A stretch of DNA of 64,000 nucleotides from Pseudoxanthomonas sp. Its GTDB lineage: Bacteria > Pseudomonadota > Gammaproteobacteria > Xanthomonadales > Xanthomonadaceae. Below the pieces are notes generated by a model that saw nothing but the letters and a program-made list of their open reading frames with translations, was not told the DNA's origin and searched no databases. Position numbers and translations under genes: made by a program. The stretch lies in contig NZ_DASYGY010000009.1 of the NCBI RefSeq assembly GCF_035999195.1, positions 2,294,001 to 2,358,000 on the forward strand, given 5' to 3'. Shown one piece after another: positions 19,318 through 28,371 of the stretch; positions within the stretch are counted from its first letter, which is position 1; each line of letters begins with the position of its first letter.

Positions 19318-19623
19318 TCAGGCGTCGGCGGGCTTGGGCGGCAGCTTGATGACCTGCCCCGGGAAAATGCGGTCCGGATCGTCGATGGTGTCGCGGTTGG
19401 CCTCGAAGATCTGCTTCCACGCATTCGCGTTGCCGAGATGGTCCTTCGCGATCTTGGAGAGCGTGTCGCCCTTCTCGATGGTGTAGGTCCGCTCGCCGAT
19501 AAGTTCCTCGGTGCTGTCCACTCGGGCGGTGACGCCGGAGAAATCGGCTTTCTCGACGAGTTGCTCAGTCGAATCCACCTTGGCGGTCACACCGGAGAAA
19601 TCCGCCTTCTTTTCTGTGCTCAT
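19318..19623 (-). CDS. LysM-domain protein
   Basis: 101 residues. One LysM domain fills the C-terminal half (RTYTIEKGDTLSKIAKDHLG ... NRDTIDDPDRIFPGQVIKLP). The N-terminal half carries an internal repeat, KADFSGVTAKVDSTEQL / KADFSGVTARVDSTEEL, 19 residues apart. The ATG at 19623 has GGAAGG at 9 bases; the GTG three codons earlier is less likely. No signal peptide, like E. coli YgaU/LysM-BON cytoplasmic or periplasm-leaking relatives. Confidence 0.88.
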   Translation of the reverse strand: MSTEKKADFSGVTAKVDSTEQLVEKADFSGVTARVDSTEELIGERTYTIEKGDTLSKIAKDHLGNANAWKQIFEANRDTIDDPDRIFPGQVIKLPPKPADA

Positions 19624-19732
19624 TGCATCCACCCTTCCTGGCGGGCCTTTGGGATGCGATCAGCCTTGCACGCGCCCTGTTAAGAATCCATAGCGCGTGC
19701 GTGAAAACGCTTCTATTGTTACCTGAGTAACT

Positions 19733-20551
19733 TTACTGACGCAGATCGCGCTTCATGAGCGGGACATTCATGCCGGCGGTTGCGCGCCACGGATTGATGT
19801 CCAGGCCGCCGCGGCGCGTGTAGCGCGCCTCGACGGACAGCGAGGCCGGACGGCAGTGCGCGCGCAGATCGTGAAAGATCCGTTCGACGCACTGCTCGTG
19901 GAACTCGGCGTGGTCGCGGAAGCTCACCAGGTAGCGCAGCAGCTCCACGCGGTCGATGCGCGGTCCACGGTAATGGATCACCACGGTCGCCCAGTCCGGC
20001 TGGCCGGTGACCGGGCAGTTCGACTTCAACAGGTCGGACGACAGCGTCTCCTCCACCTGTGCTTCCGGATCCGCCGCGAGGAACTCGGCGCGCGGCGGAC
20101 CGTAGTGGTCAATCTCGACATCCAGCCCGTCGATCGATTCGCCTTCCGTCGCGTCCGTCATCGGCGGCAGGCCGAACACCACCTGCACATCCGCGCCGGC
20201 GCGTGCCGACAGGTCGGTCACGATGCGTTCGAGTACGGCGGCATCGCTGTTGAAGCGCGTGCTGTTGAGGGAGTTGAGGTAGAGCTTGAGCGACTTGGAT
20301 TCGATCAGGCAGGGCGAGGTGCAGGGCACGGTCAGCGTCGCGGTCGCCACGCGCGGCTTGCCGCGGGCATCCAGCCAGCTGAGTTCGTACGCATGCCAGC
20401 GGTCGTGGCCGATGAAAGGCAGCGCATCGGCGGCAATGCCGATCTCGTCGCGCGCGCCCTGGCGCGGGATCGGGAACAGCAGGGTCGGGTCGTAGTGCGC
20501 GGGATACGCGACCTCGCGACCCAGCGAGGAATCCTGGGGGGTGTTGTTCAT
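19733..20551 (-). CDS. queF: NADPH-dependent 7-cyano-7-deazaguanine reductase (queuosine pathway)
   Basis: 272 residues, the long (YqcD/QueF type II) form. It has the NADPH-binding ESKSLKLYLNS (84-94), the catalytic Cys in LKSNCPVTGQPDW (C179), and the two tandem T-fold halves. It reduces preQ0 to preQ1 for queuosine in tRNA. It stands alone; no other que gene is in the window. Confidence 0.97.
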   Translation of the reverse strand: MNNTPQDSSLGREVAYPAHYDPTLLFPIPRQGARDEIGIAADALPFIGHDRWHAYELSWLDARGKPRVATATLTVPCTSPCLIESKSLKLYLNSLNSTRFNSDAAVLERIVTDLSARAGADVQVVFGLPPMTDATEGESIDGLDVEIDHYGPPRAEFLAADPEAQVEETLSSDLLKSNCPVTGQPDWATVVIHYRGPRIDRVELLRYLVSFRDHAEFHEQCVERIFHDLRAHCRPASLSVEARYTRRGGLDINPWRATAGMNVPLMKRDLRQ

Positions 20552-20620
20552 GCCGCCATTTTACGGACGGGGCCTAAAGCCGGGGTGTATAACGGCGGCG
20601 TCTCCAGGGAGGACGCGACC

Positions 20621-21049
20621 ATGCGATCACTGCTGCTGCCCGGCCTGTGCGTATTGCTGTGCGCCTGCGCCAGCGATCCTGCCATCGGCAGCGCGCCGCC
20701 CCCGGCGACCTTGCCGGACGACGGGCTGGTCCGTCCGCAGGGCGAGGGGCCGGTGTCGATGCGGGTGGGCCAGGTGCTGGAGATCGCGCAGATGGCCAAT
20801 GCCAGTACTGGCTATGAGTGGGAGTTCACCTCGGACGGGGCACCCGTGCTGGCCCGGACCACCGGTCCCGCCACGCCGCCACCCATGGATACGCAGCCGC
20901 CGATGCCCGGCAGGCCGGCGCTCGCGCGCTGGTGGTTCCGCGCGGAGCAGCCGGGCGAGGCGACGGTGCGGATGGTCTATCGGCGGCCGTGGGAGACGGT
21001 GCCGCCGGTGGAGGTGGTGGAGTATCGAATCCGGGTCCAGGGAAGGTGA
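20621..21049 (+). CDS. Chagasin-family (I42) cysteine-protease inhibitor, lipoprotein
   Basis: 142 residues from the ATG at 20621 (GGGAGG upstream). Signal peptide with a Cys-rich end (LLCAC; likely acylated C16). Inhibitory loops of the chagasin fold are recognisable: NASTGYEW (N60-W67), the Pro-rich segment DTQPPMPGRPA and YRRPWE. Such inhibitors block papain-like cysteine proteases. It is followed after 5 bases by the DUF6624 gene, likely in one operon. Confidence 0.88.
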   Translation: MRSLLLPGLCVLLCACASDPAIGSAPPPATLPDDGLVRPQGEGPVSMRVGQVLEIAQMANASTGYEWEFTSDGAPVLARTTGPATPPPMDTQPPMPGRPALARWWFRAEQPGEATVRMVYRRPWETVPPVEVVEYRIRVQGR

Positions 21050-21054
21050 CGAAG

Positions 21055-21717
21055 ATGACGGTAAGAAAAGGACTTCTGGCAACGGCCTGTCTGCTGCTGG
21101 CGATTCCGATGTTCGCGTTCGCAGCCGACAGGAGGCCGGCCGAATGCGCGGAGGCGACGTTGCGAAGTGAACTGCTGCAGCGCCGAGATGCGGATCAGTC
21201 CGCGCGCAATGAGCTGGCGGCATCGCCGGAGTCAGGGGAGGCGTTGGACAAGGTGTTGAGGGTCGATGCCGACAATACGAAGTTCATGCGGAGCATCCTC
21301 GCCGAGTGCGGGTGGCCCAAGCGCTCGACGGTGGGGGAAGACGCAGCGAAGGCCGCATGGCTGTTGAGCCAGCACGCCGACATGGATCCGCAGCATCAGG
21401 CGATGGCGGCCCAGCACATGAAGCAGGCCGTGCTTGCAGGTGAGGCCGACGCCAGGCAACTGGCGTCACTGGTGGACAGGAACCGGCGCCTGACGGATCA
21501 GCCGCAGGTGTATGGCATGCAGTACTTCCGGAGTCCGCAGGGTGTCATCGAGTTCTACGACATCGTGACGCCCGCTAAGCTGGATGAGCGCAGGCAGGAA
21601 ATCGGGCTTGAACCCTTCTACTGCTGGGTGCAGCAGCTTTCATCAAGCGGCAACGGCGTCAAGTTGACATGGCCCGCGGGCGTGCTGTTCGCGCCGTCAT
21701 CGTGCAGGACCGATTGA
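21055..21717 (+). CDS. Secreted DUF6624-type protein
   Basis: 220 residues with a signal peptide (about 1-25, FAFA-AD). The middle LLSQHADMDPQHQ, KQAVLAGEADARQLASLVDR and QVYGMQY follow the DUF6624 pattern. The role is unknown. It is probably co-transcribed with the chagasin-like inhibitor. Confidence 0.82.
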   Translation: MTVRKGLLATACLLLAIPMFAFAADRRPAECAEATLRSELLQRRDADQSARNELAASPESGEALDKVLRVDADNTKFMRSILAECGWPKRSTVGEDAAKAAWLLSQHADMDPQHQAMAAQHMKQAVLAGEADARQLASLVDRNRRLTDQPQVYGMQYFRSPQGVIEFYDIVTPAKLDERRQEIGLEPFYCWVQQLSSSGNGVKLTWPAGVLFAPSSCRTD

Positions 21718-21830
21718 ATGTCCTGGTTGCTGCACGCGATCCGCAACCATGTGGCGCCACCTGCTGCGACTTGGCTTCATCCGTCCCACGAGGCAAAGTG
21801 AGCCCTCCCCCGAAGGCCAGGGAGGCCACC

Positions 21831-23102
21831 ATGATCCTGCGCGCATCCGTTCTCTGGCTGACCCTGATGGCCGCGATTCCTGCGGCAGCACAGGCTCCAT
21901 CGACCGCGCCGCCCGTTGTCGCTTCACCGGTTGCGGCCGACCCCGTCTTCACCGCCTGCATGACCAGCCTGCGCGCCGTCGCCGAGAAGCAGGGCATCAC
22001 GACGGCCACGTTCGACACCTACACGAACGGCCTCGCCGCCGACATGAGCGTGCTGGACCTGCTGGACGCGCAGCCCGAGTTCACCACACCGCTGTGGGAC
22101 TATCTGGCCGCGCTTGTGGATGACCAGCGCGTGAGCGACGGGCAGACCATGCTGACCACGCATGCCGAACTGTTGGGCCGCGTGTCGCAGGCGTACGGCG
22201 TGGATCCGGCCACCGTCGTCGCGGTCTGGGGCGTGGAGAGCGACTACGGGCGCGTGTCCGGCAAGCGGCCGCTGCTGGTGTCGCTGTCCACGCTGTCGTG
22301 CTTCGGCCGGCGGCAGGCGTTCTTCCGTGGCGAGTTCCTGACCACGCTGGAACTGCTGCAGGCCGGCGACGTGCGCGTGGAGGGCTTGAACGGGTCCTGG
22401 GCCGGCGCGTTCGGCCACACCCAGTTCATGCCCAGCACCTACCAGCGCATCGCGGTCGATTTCGATGGCGATGGCCGGCGCAACCTGATCGACAGCATTC
22501 CCGACGCGCTGGCCTCGACCGCGAACTACCTGGTGACGTCCGGCTGGCGCACGGGCGAGCCGTGGGGCTACGAAGTGACGCTGCCGTCCGGCTTCGACCT
22601 CGCCCAGGCTGGCCGGACCAATCGCAAGCCGCTGACGAAGTGGGTGACGCAAGGCGTGACCCGCATCGACGGCCAACCGTTGCCGGCGGATGACCGCAAC
22701 GCCGCCGTGCTGGTGCCGACCGGCGCTGCAGGGCCCGCCTTCATCGTGTTCAAGAACTACGACGCGATCTACTCCTACAACGCGGCGGAAAGCTATGCGC
22801 TGGCCATCGCGCTGCTGGCGGATCGCCTGCGTGGCGGCGCCGGGCTGGTCGCCGCCTGGCCGACCGACGACCCCGGCATCGGTCGCCCGCAGCGCCGCGA
22901 GCTGCAGACCCTGCTGCTCGCGCGCGGGCATGCCATCGGCGCGGTGGACGGCATGATCGGTACGCAGACGCGGCGCGCCATCGTCATCGAACAGCAGCGC
23001 CTGGGGCTGCAGCCGGCCGATGGCCGGGCCGGGGCGAAGATCCTCGCCGCCCTGAAGGCGGAGGGTCCGCCGGTGGCGTTGCCGGAGACGTCCCGGCCAT
23101 GA
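21831..23102 (+). CDS. Lytic murein transglycosylase, MltB family, with peptidoglycan-binding domain
   Basis: 423 residues. Signal peptide 1-20, SLT2 catalytic domain (about 35-340) with catalytic Glu E136 in VVAVWGVESDYG, and the family's GAFGHTQFMPSTY. A C-terminal PG_binding_1 domain (about 350-415; RRELQTLLLARGHAIGAVDG) anchors it to peptidoglycan. It cleaves murein to 1,6-anhydro products. The stop overlaps the ATG of the mutarotase gene, and the GGGAGGCC ribosome site is strong. Confidence 0.95.
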   Translation: MILRASVLWLTLMAAIPAAAQAPSTAPPVVASPVAADPVFTACMTSLRAVAEKQGITTATFDTYTNGLAADMSVLDLLDAQPEFTTPLWDYLAALVDDQRVSDGQTMLTTHAELLGRVSQAYGVDPATVVAVWGVESDYGRVSGKRPLLVSLSTLSCFGRRQAFFRGEFLTTLELLQAGDVRVEGLNGSWAGAFGHTQFMPSTYQRIAVDFDGDGRRNLIDSIPDALASTANYLVTSGWRTGEPWGYEVTLPSGFDLAQAGRTNRKPLTKWVTQGVTRIDGQPLPADDRNAAVLVPTGAAGPAFIVFKNYDAIYSYNAAESYALAIALLADRLRGGAGLVAAWPTDDPGIGRPQRRELQTLLLARGHAIGAVDGMIGTQTRRAIVIEQQRLGLQPADGRAGAKILAALKAEGPPVALPETSRP

Positions 23103-23968
23103 CGGTCCTGCCCGAAGGTGTGACCCGCGAACGCTGGCGGGACATCGACGACGTGGTGCGCGTGGAGACGCCATTGTCCGTCGCGCGTATCAGCTTGCAC
23201 GGCGCGCAGGTGCTGTCGTTCGTACCGACCGGCTTCGACGACCTGCTGTGGCTGTCGCCGACGACCGCGTTGCCACCGAAGGCGATCCGCGGCGGCGTGC
23301 CGGTCTGCTGGCCGTACTTCGGCAGGCAGGGACAGCCGGACGATGCGATCCAGCACGGCCATGCGCGCATCTCGCACTGGTCGCTGACCGAGGTGAAGCG
23401 CGAGGCCGACGGCGCCGTCGTGCTGAAGCTCGCGCTGCCGCTGCGCGACGGCGTGCCGCTGGAACTGCAGATGTCGGTGCATATCGGGCGCGAGCTGCGG
23501 CAGAGCATCGACACCCTGCATCGCGGCGATGCGCCGTATCGGCTGACGCAGGCGCTGCATACCTACGTTCGGGTGGCCGATGCGATGCAGGCGACGGTCA
23601 CCGGACTCGATGGCCTGCGTTACGACGACAAGTACGACGGGGCCACGCATGTGCAGATGGGCGACTGGTCGCTGCACGAGCCGCGCGATCCCGGCCGCAG
23701 CGACCGACTCTATGCCTGCACCGGGCACCGCTTCGACCTGCTCGATCCCGCCGGGGGCCGCCGTATCCGGCTGGATACCTTCGGCAGCCGCTCGCTGGTG
23801 GTGTGGAACCCGGGCGACGCCGGCGCACGTGCCATTGCCGACATGCCGGACGATGGCTGGCGCAGCTTCGTCTGCCTGGAAGCGGCCAATGCGGGCAACG
23901 ACGCCATCGAACTGGAACCGGGGCAGCGCCACCGGCTGAGCCACGTGATCTCGGCGGCCGTCCTGTAG
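23099..23968 (+). CDS. D-hexose-6-phosphate mutarotase (YeaD family)
   Basis: 289 residues. Aldose-epimerase fold with the substrate site GGVPVCWPYFG (about 62-72), catalytic His in LTQALHTYVRV and catalytic Glu in FVCLEAANAG. It speeds anomer exchange of glucose-6-phosphate. Coupled by ATGA to the transglycosylase; the link between the two functions is unclear. Confidence 0.93.
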   Translation: MTVLPEGVTRERWRDIDDVVRVETPLSVARISLHGAQVLSFVPTGFDDLLWLSPTTALPPKAIRGGVPVCWPYFGRQGQPDDAIQHGHARISHWSLTEVKREADGAVVLKLALPLRDGVPLELQMSVHIGRELRQSIDTLHRGDAPYRLTQALHTYVRVADAMQATVTGLDGLRYDDKYDGATHVQMGDWSLHEPRDPGRSDRLYACTGHRFDLLDPAGGRRIRLDTFGSRSLVVWNPGDAGARAIADMPDDGWRSFVCLEAANAGNDAIELEPGQRHRLSHVISAAVL

Positions 23969-23976
23969 AACCGACC

Positions 23977-24112
23977 TGTGGGAGCGACGTGAGTCGCGAT
24001 CGCACGCGTACCACCGTACACGGTGCCAAGGGTGCGGAAGTGCGTCCAGACCGCGAACATCGAACATCATGGACCGCCATGGTCTGCGATCGCGACTGAC
24101 GTCGCTCCCACA
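23977..24112. repeat. Palindromic intergenic repeat pair, family A
   Basis: TGTGGGAGCGACGTGAGTCG at one end and CGACTGACGTCGCTCCCACA at the other frame about 95 bases of other sequence. It fills the gap between the mutarotase and the efflux gene. Confidence 0.85.
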
Positions 24113-24174
24113 ACGAGACTCCACCACCGCGGTTGGCATGCCCTACACTTGCGCACCTTCCGACGGTGCCGTCC

Positions 24175-25419
24175 GTGAACGCCGAAGCTCCTGCCCACGC
24201 CGGCCGTCGTGCCGCCCTGATCTTCATCTTCATTACGGTGCTGATCGACATCCTGTCGTTCGGCGTGATCATTCCGGTGCTGCCGGACCTGGTGAAGCAG
24301 TTCACCGGCGGCGATGCGGCCCGCGCGGCGCTGTGGGTGGGCGTGTTCGGCACGGTCTTCTATGCCATCCAGTTCATCAGCTCGCCGGTCCAGGGCGCAC
24401 TGTCGGACCGCTACGGGCGCAGGCCGGTGATCCTGTTCTCCTGCCTGGGCCTGGGCGCGGACTTCGTGCTGATGGCGGTGGCCGGTACGCTGCCGCTGCT
24501 GCTGCTCGCGCGGGTGTTCTCTGGCATGTTTTCGGCCAGCTTCACCACGGCCAATGCGTACATCGCCGACGTCACGCCACCGGAGAAGCGCGCGCAGGCG
24601 TTCGGCATGATCGGCGCGGCGTTCGGCGTGGGCTTCGTGATCGGGCCATTGATCGGCGGCGCGCTGGGCGAGATCGATCTGCGGCTGCCGTTCTGGTTCT
24701 CGGCCGCGCTGGCCCTGCTCAACTTCCTCTACGGCTGGTTCGTGCTGCCGGAATCGCTGGCACCGGAGAAGCGGAGCCGCCGCATCGACTGGAAGCACGC
24801 CAATCCGTTCGGTTCGCTGGTGTTGCTGAAACGCTACCCGCAGGTGCTGGGGCTGGTCGTGGTGGTGTTCATCGCCAACCTGGCGCATTTCGTCTACCCC
24901 AGCGTGTTCGTGCTGTTCGCGGGCTACCGCTTCCAGTGGGGGCCGAAGGAAGTGGGCTGGGTACTGGCGGCGGTGGGCGTGCTGAGCGTGATCGTCAATG
25001 CGCTGCTGGTCGGACGCGTGGTCAGGGCGCTCGGCGAGCGTCGCACCCTGCTGCTCGGGTTGGCCTGCGGTGCGCTCGGTTTCGTGGTCTACGGCTGGGC
25101 ACCGGTGGGTGCGGCGTTCCTGGTCGGACTGCCGATCAGCGCGCTGTGGGCGCTGGCCACGCCGGCCACGCAGGCGCTGATCACCCGCGAAGTCGACGAG
25201 CGCGAACAGGGTCGCATGCAGGGTGCGCTGATGGGGCTTGCGAGCCTGGCGGGCATCATCGGGCCGTTGCTGTTCGCCGGCACGTTCGCCGTGTTCATCG
25301 GAAGGGATGCGCCCGCGCACCTGCCCGGCGCGCCGTGGTTCCTCGCCGCTCTCCTGCTGCTGGCCGGCATGCTGGTGGGATGGCGGTTCGCGAGGCCGCC
25401 CGCCGTTTCGCCACGCTGA
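24175..25419 (+). CDS. MFS efflux pump, TetA/TCR family
   Basis: 414 residues, 12 hydrophobic segments. The signature between segments 2 and 3, GALSDRYGRRPV, and LIDILSFGVIIPVLP in segment 1 match Tet-type drug/H+ antiporters. GTG codons at 24166 and 24175 are the likely starts (there is no ATG); I use 24175. Whether it gives tetracycline resistance cannot be told; many chromosomal members do not. Followed by a strong bidirectional terminator. Confidence 0.9.
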   Translation: MNAEAPAHAGRRAALIFIFITVLIDILSFGVIIPVLPDLVKQFTGGDAARAALWVGVFGTVFYAIQFISSPVQGALSDRYGRRPVILFSCLGLGADFVLMAVAGTLPLLLLARVFSGMFSASFTTANAYIADVTPPEKRAQAFGMIGAAFGVGFVIGPLIGGALGEIDLRLPFWFSAALALLNFLYGWFVLPESLAPEKRSRRIDWKHANPFGSLVLLKRYPQVLGLVVVVFIANLAHFVYPSVFVLFAGYRFQWGPKEVGWVLAAVGVLSVIVNALLVGRVVRALGERRTLLLGLACGALGFVVYGWAPVGAAFLVGLPISALWALATPATQALITREVDEREQGRMQGALMGLASLAGIIGPLLFAGTFAVFIGRDAPAHLPGAPWFLAALLLLAGMLVGWRFARPPAVSPR

Positions 25420-25433
25420 CGGATCCGTGCAGA

Positions 25434-25468
25434 ACGTAGAAGGCCGCCCGATGGGCGGCCTTCTACGT
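25434..25468. terminator. Bidirectional terminator between efflux pump and PepSY genes
   Basis: ACGTAGAAGGCCGCCC, loop GAT, GGGCGGCCTTCTACGT is a perfect 16-bp stem between two converging genes. No long T-run is present, but the position and the strength support it. Confidence 0.8.
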
Positions 25469-25488
25469 CGTGCGGCAGGCGAGCGGGA

Positions 25489-25947
25489 TCAATCGTTCTC
25501 GACGTGGATGATCTCGCCGGTGTTGGCGGCCAGGTGGATCTCCACATCGTTGCCATCGGCGCGTTCGGCCTCGGCCTTCCACACGCCGTCATCGAAATCG
25601 ACGTCGTGGATCTTGGAGTAACCGGCGGCGGCCAGCTTGGCCTTGACGTCGTTCTCGCTCAGGCTGGACACCAGCTTCTCGGCGATGACGTCACCGCTGG
25701 CGGGATTGATGCGCACATCCACACGGTCGCCGTTGGCGCTGGTGGCGTCGGTCTCCCACATACCGTCCTCGAAATCGAGGTCGTCGATGTTGGTATACCC
25801 CTTCTCCGTCAGCAGCGCGCGCACCTGCGGTTCCTTCAACGCGTCCTTGCCGGCGGTGGGCGCGGGCGCCTGGGCGAACGCGGCGCCCGACAGGGCGGCG
25901 AGCGTGGCCAGGGTCAACAGGCGATGGCGAAGGCGGATGGTCTGCAT
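25489..25947 (-). CDS. Secreted protein with two PepSY-like domains
   Basis: 152 residues. Signal peptide 1-24 (FA-QAP), then two similar halves: VRALLTEKGYTNIDDLDFED-GMWE-TDA and VKAKLAAAGYSKIHDVDFDD-GVWK-AEA, each followed by a beta hairpin ending in a DVI(A/H)-type strand. This is the PepSY fold, often an inhibitory or metal-binding accessory. ATG at 25947 has AGGAGA at 5 bases. No partner is evident. Confidence 0.88.
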   Translation of the reverse strand: MQTIRLRHRLLTLATLAALSGAAFAQAPAPTAGKDALKEPQVRALLTEKGYTNIDDLDFEDGMWETDATSANGDRVDVRINPASGDVIAEKLVSSLSENDVKAKLAAAGYSKIHDVDFDDGVWKAEAERADGNDVEIHLAANTGEIIHVEND

Positions 25948-26073
25948 GGGAATCTCCTGCAAGGATGGAGCGCAGATCGTGCCCCTCTCCGCATCAGCCG
26001 CCGGTGAATCCGGTCCGCTGGAACTGAATGCTCCACGCCGCTTTCACCTGCATGAGCCGAACGCAAACGCGGC

Positions 26074-27249
26074 TCAGCGACGCCGCAGCACCAACAGCGT
26101 GACCACGCCGGCGACCAGACCCCAGAACGCCGCACCGATACCCGCCAGTGACAGCCCGGACGCCGTCACCAGGAACGTCACCAACGCCGGCTCGCGATCG
26201 CCCTCTTCGCGCAGCGCCGCCGCGAGACTGTTGCCGATCGTGCCGAGCAGGGCGATGCCGGCGATGGCCAGGATCAGTTCCTTCGGGAACGCGGCGAACA
26301 GCGCCGCCACCGTCGCACCGAACAGGCCGACCACCACATAGAACACGCCGGCGGCGATGGCGGCGACGTAGCGGCGCGACGCATCCTCATGCGCTTCCCG
26401 GCCCATGCAGATGGCGGCGGTGATCGCGGCGAGGTTCAGCGCGAACGCACCGAACGGCGCGAGCAGCAGGTTGGCGACGCCGATCCAGCCGACGACCGGC
26501 GAGATCGGGATCGGATACCCCGACGCACGGATCACCGCCACGCCCGGCACGTTCTGCGAGGCCATCGTCACGATGAAGAGCGGCAATGCGATGCCGACGA
26601 CGGCGGCGAACGAGAACGTCGGCGCGGTGAAGATCGGCGTCGCCAGCTGCAGCGACAGCCCGTCCACGTGCAGAAGTCCGAGGCCGGCGGCGAACGCGAT
26701 GCCCACCAGCAGCGTCAGGATCACCGCGTAGCGCGGCAGCAGGCGACGCGCGAGCAGGTAGACGGCGAACATCGTCAGCACCATGCCCAGCTGTGTCTTC
26801 ATCGCCGCGAAAGCATCGATGCCGAAACGCAGCAGCACGCCCGCCAGCATGCCCGACGCCAGCGACACCGGGATGCGGCTGATCATCCGCTCGAAGAAGC
26901 CGGAAAAGCCGCAGACCGCTATCAGCAGCGCCGACAGCAGGAACGCACCGATCGCATCGGACAGCGGCAAGCCGGCGGCGCTGCTGATCAGCATGGCGGC
27001 GCCAGGCGTGGACCACGCCGTCACCACCGGCATGCGGTAGCGCAGCGACAGCGCGATGCAGGTCAGGCCCATGCCCAGCCCGAGCGCCCACATCCACGAG
27101 CTGATCTCCGCCGGCGATGCGCCCAGCGACTGCGCGGCCTGGAACACGATCACCGCCGAACTGGCGAAGCCGACCAGCACGGTGACAAAGCCGGCCGCGA
27201 TGGCGGAGAGGGAGAGGTCTTTCAGCAGGTGGCGGGGTGGGGTGTTCAT
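26074..27249 (-). CDS. benE: Benzoate/H+ symporter, BenE family
   Basis: 391 residues with about 11-12 membrane segments. SAVIVFQAAQSLGASPAE and PVVTAWSTPGAAML at the N-terminus and NVPGVAVIRASGY in the middle are BenE signatures (also YdcO). Substrate is benzoate in the characterised members; no ben catabolic genes are in this window, so the substrate here is uncertain. Upstream lies a palindromic repeat. Confidence 0.93.
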   Translation of the reverse strand: MNTPPRHLLKDLSLSAIAAGFVTVLVGFASSAVIVFQAAQSLGASPAEISSWMWALGLGMGLTCIALSLRYRMPVVTAWSTPGAAMLISSAAGLPLSDAIGAFLLSALLIAVCGFSGFFERMISRIPVSLASGMLAGVLLRFGIDAFAAMKTQLGMVLTMFAVYLLARRLLPRYAVILTLLVGIAFAAGLGLLHVDGLSLQLATPIFTAPTFSFAAVVGIALPLFIVTMASQNVPGVAVIRASGYPIPISPVVGWIGVANLLLAPFGAFALNLAAITAAICMGREAHEDASRRYVAAIAAGVFYVVVGLFGATVAALFAAFPKELILAIAGIALLGTIGNSLAAALREEGDREPALVTFLVTASGLSLAGIGAAFWGLVAGVVTLLVLRRR

Positions 27250-27264
27250 GCGTTCTGCCGTTCC

Positions 27265-27375
27265 TGTAGGAGCGACGTGAGTCGCGACCGCGAGAATGGA
27301 TTCACCTTGTCACCGGTTTCCCGATGGCGCTACAGGAGATGAGGGTGCGCGGTCGCGACTCACGTCGCTCCTACA
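27265..27375. repeat. Palindromic intergenic repeat, family A
   Basis: TGTAGGAGCGACGTGAGTCG at one end and the reverse complement at 27356-27375. Its distal arm overlaps the stop codon of the methylglyoxal synthase-like gene: read on the minus strand the arm encodes LVGAT then TGA. Confidence 0.87.
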
Positions 27376-28244
27376 AGAAGCGCACGCTTCGTCACCGCCT
27401 CGCACCAACGCTTCGCCACCGCCAGCGAGGTGGTGCACACCGCGTCGTCGGTGACCGTGGTCACCGCGCGCTCCAGCAGCTGGATGTCGGCTTCGTGCTG
27501 GCGCGCGACGTGCGGGTCCTCGAAGAAGATCACCCGCTGGCATCGATGCTCCAGCACGCGGTCGGCGATCTGCGCGTCGCCGCCGAGCGGGCCGCTCTGG
27601 AAGCGCTCCACCCACGGCGTGTCCTGCGGCCAGCCCCGGCTCCAGGCCAGTTCGTTGAGACGCTGGCCGGTGGTGCCGGTGGCCATGCGGTGCGCGAAGC
27701 GGGAGAGCACATCGAAGTGCGCATCGGCGAACGCCAGCATCTGCGGCTTCATGGCGTCGTGCGCGATCAGGGCCAATGTCTGTGATTCCAGCGCATGGAA
27801 CCGGTCCGCACCGCGGTCCGGCGCGAAGCCGGCATGGATGCGTTCCATCTCGATCCAGTCGCGCGCCGAGGCCACCGTCGACAGGAACGGCTTGCCGTGG
27901 ATCACGCACTGGCGCTTCAGCGCAGTCGCTTCGGGGAAGATCGAGGAGGGATCGACCGGATCGATCAGGTAGATCGCACCGTCGAGGCTGCGTTCCGCGC
28001 CTTCCAGGCCGACGACTTCCGCCACCAGCTTCATCAGGCCGCCATCGCGGCCGTACGGATAGCGCTTCAGGCCCTCGTAGCCGCGCAGCATGCCGGCGGC
28101 GGCGATCGCATCGTGCGTGCGGCCTACCACGTGCAGTCCCAGGCCCAGCTCGCGGATACCGGGTTCGCTGGCACGCAGCCAGCGGAACAGCGCGGCATCC
28201 TCGGTGTGGTGGTGCAGGCGGTTGGCGGCCAGGCCCAGGCGCAT
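27360..28244 (-). CDS. Methylglyoxal synthase-like protein with two MGS-fold domains
   Basis: 294 residues against about 150 for MgsA. The C-terminal half (about 155-290) carries all MGS signatures: IAHDAMKPQML, ATGTTG, SGPLGGDAQIA with the catalytic Asp, and FFEDPHVARQHEAD with the His. The N-terminal half shows a degenerate version of the same plan (GRDGGLMKL, YLIDPVDPSSIFPEA) without the catalytic residues, so it looks like a fused inactive copy. MGS makes methylglyoxal from DHAP. The last five codons and stop come from a palindromic repeat. ATG at 28244. Confidence 0.85.
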   Translation of the reverse strand: MRLGLAANRLHHHTEDAALFRWLRASEPGIRELGLGLHVVGRTHDAIAAAGMLRGYEGLKRYPYGRDGGLMKLVAEVVGLEGAERSLDGAIYLIDPVDPSSIFPEATALKRQCVIHGKPFLSTVASARDWIEMERIHAGFAPDRGADRFHALESQTLALIAHDAMKPQMLAFADAHFDVLSRFAHRMATGTTGQRLNELAWSRGWPQDTPWVERFQSGPLGGDAQIADRVLEHRCQRVIFFEDPHVARQHEADIQLLERAVTTVTDDAVCTTSLAVAKRWCEAVTKRALLVGAT

Positions 28245-28279
28245 GTCGATCGAGAAGAGAGGAAGAGCCGCGAGTCTAG

Positions 28280-28371
28280 CGTAGGGCGGGCCTTGGCCCG
28301 CCGTCGTTGCCACGAAGCGTGTCGGGACGGTCCGCGACGCCGCGACACGGTGGGCCGGAGCCCACCCTACG
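28280..28371. repeat. Palindromic intergenic repeat, family B (GTAGGGCGGGCC...)
   Basis: GTAGGGCGGGCCTTGGCCCG and, at the other end, GGGCCGGAGCCCACCCTAC form an inverted pair. Its right end contains the gltD stop codon (CTA, i.e. TAG on the minus strand, at 28367-28369). Confidence 0.8.
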
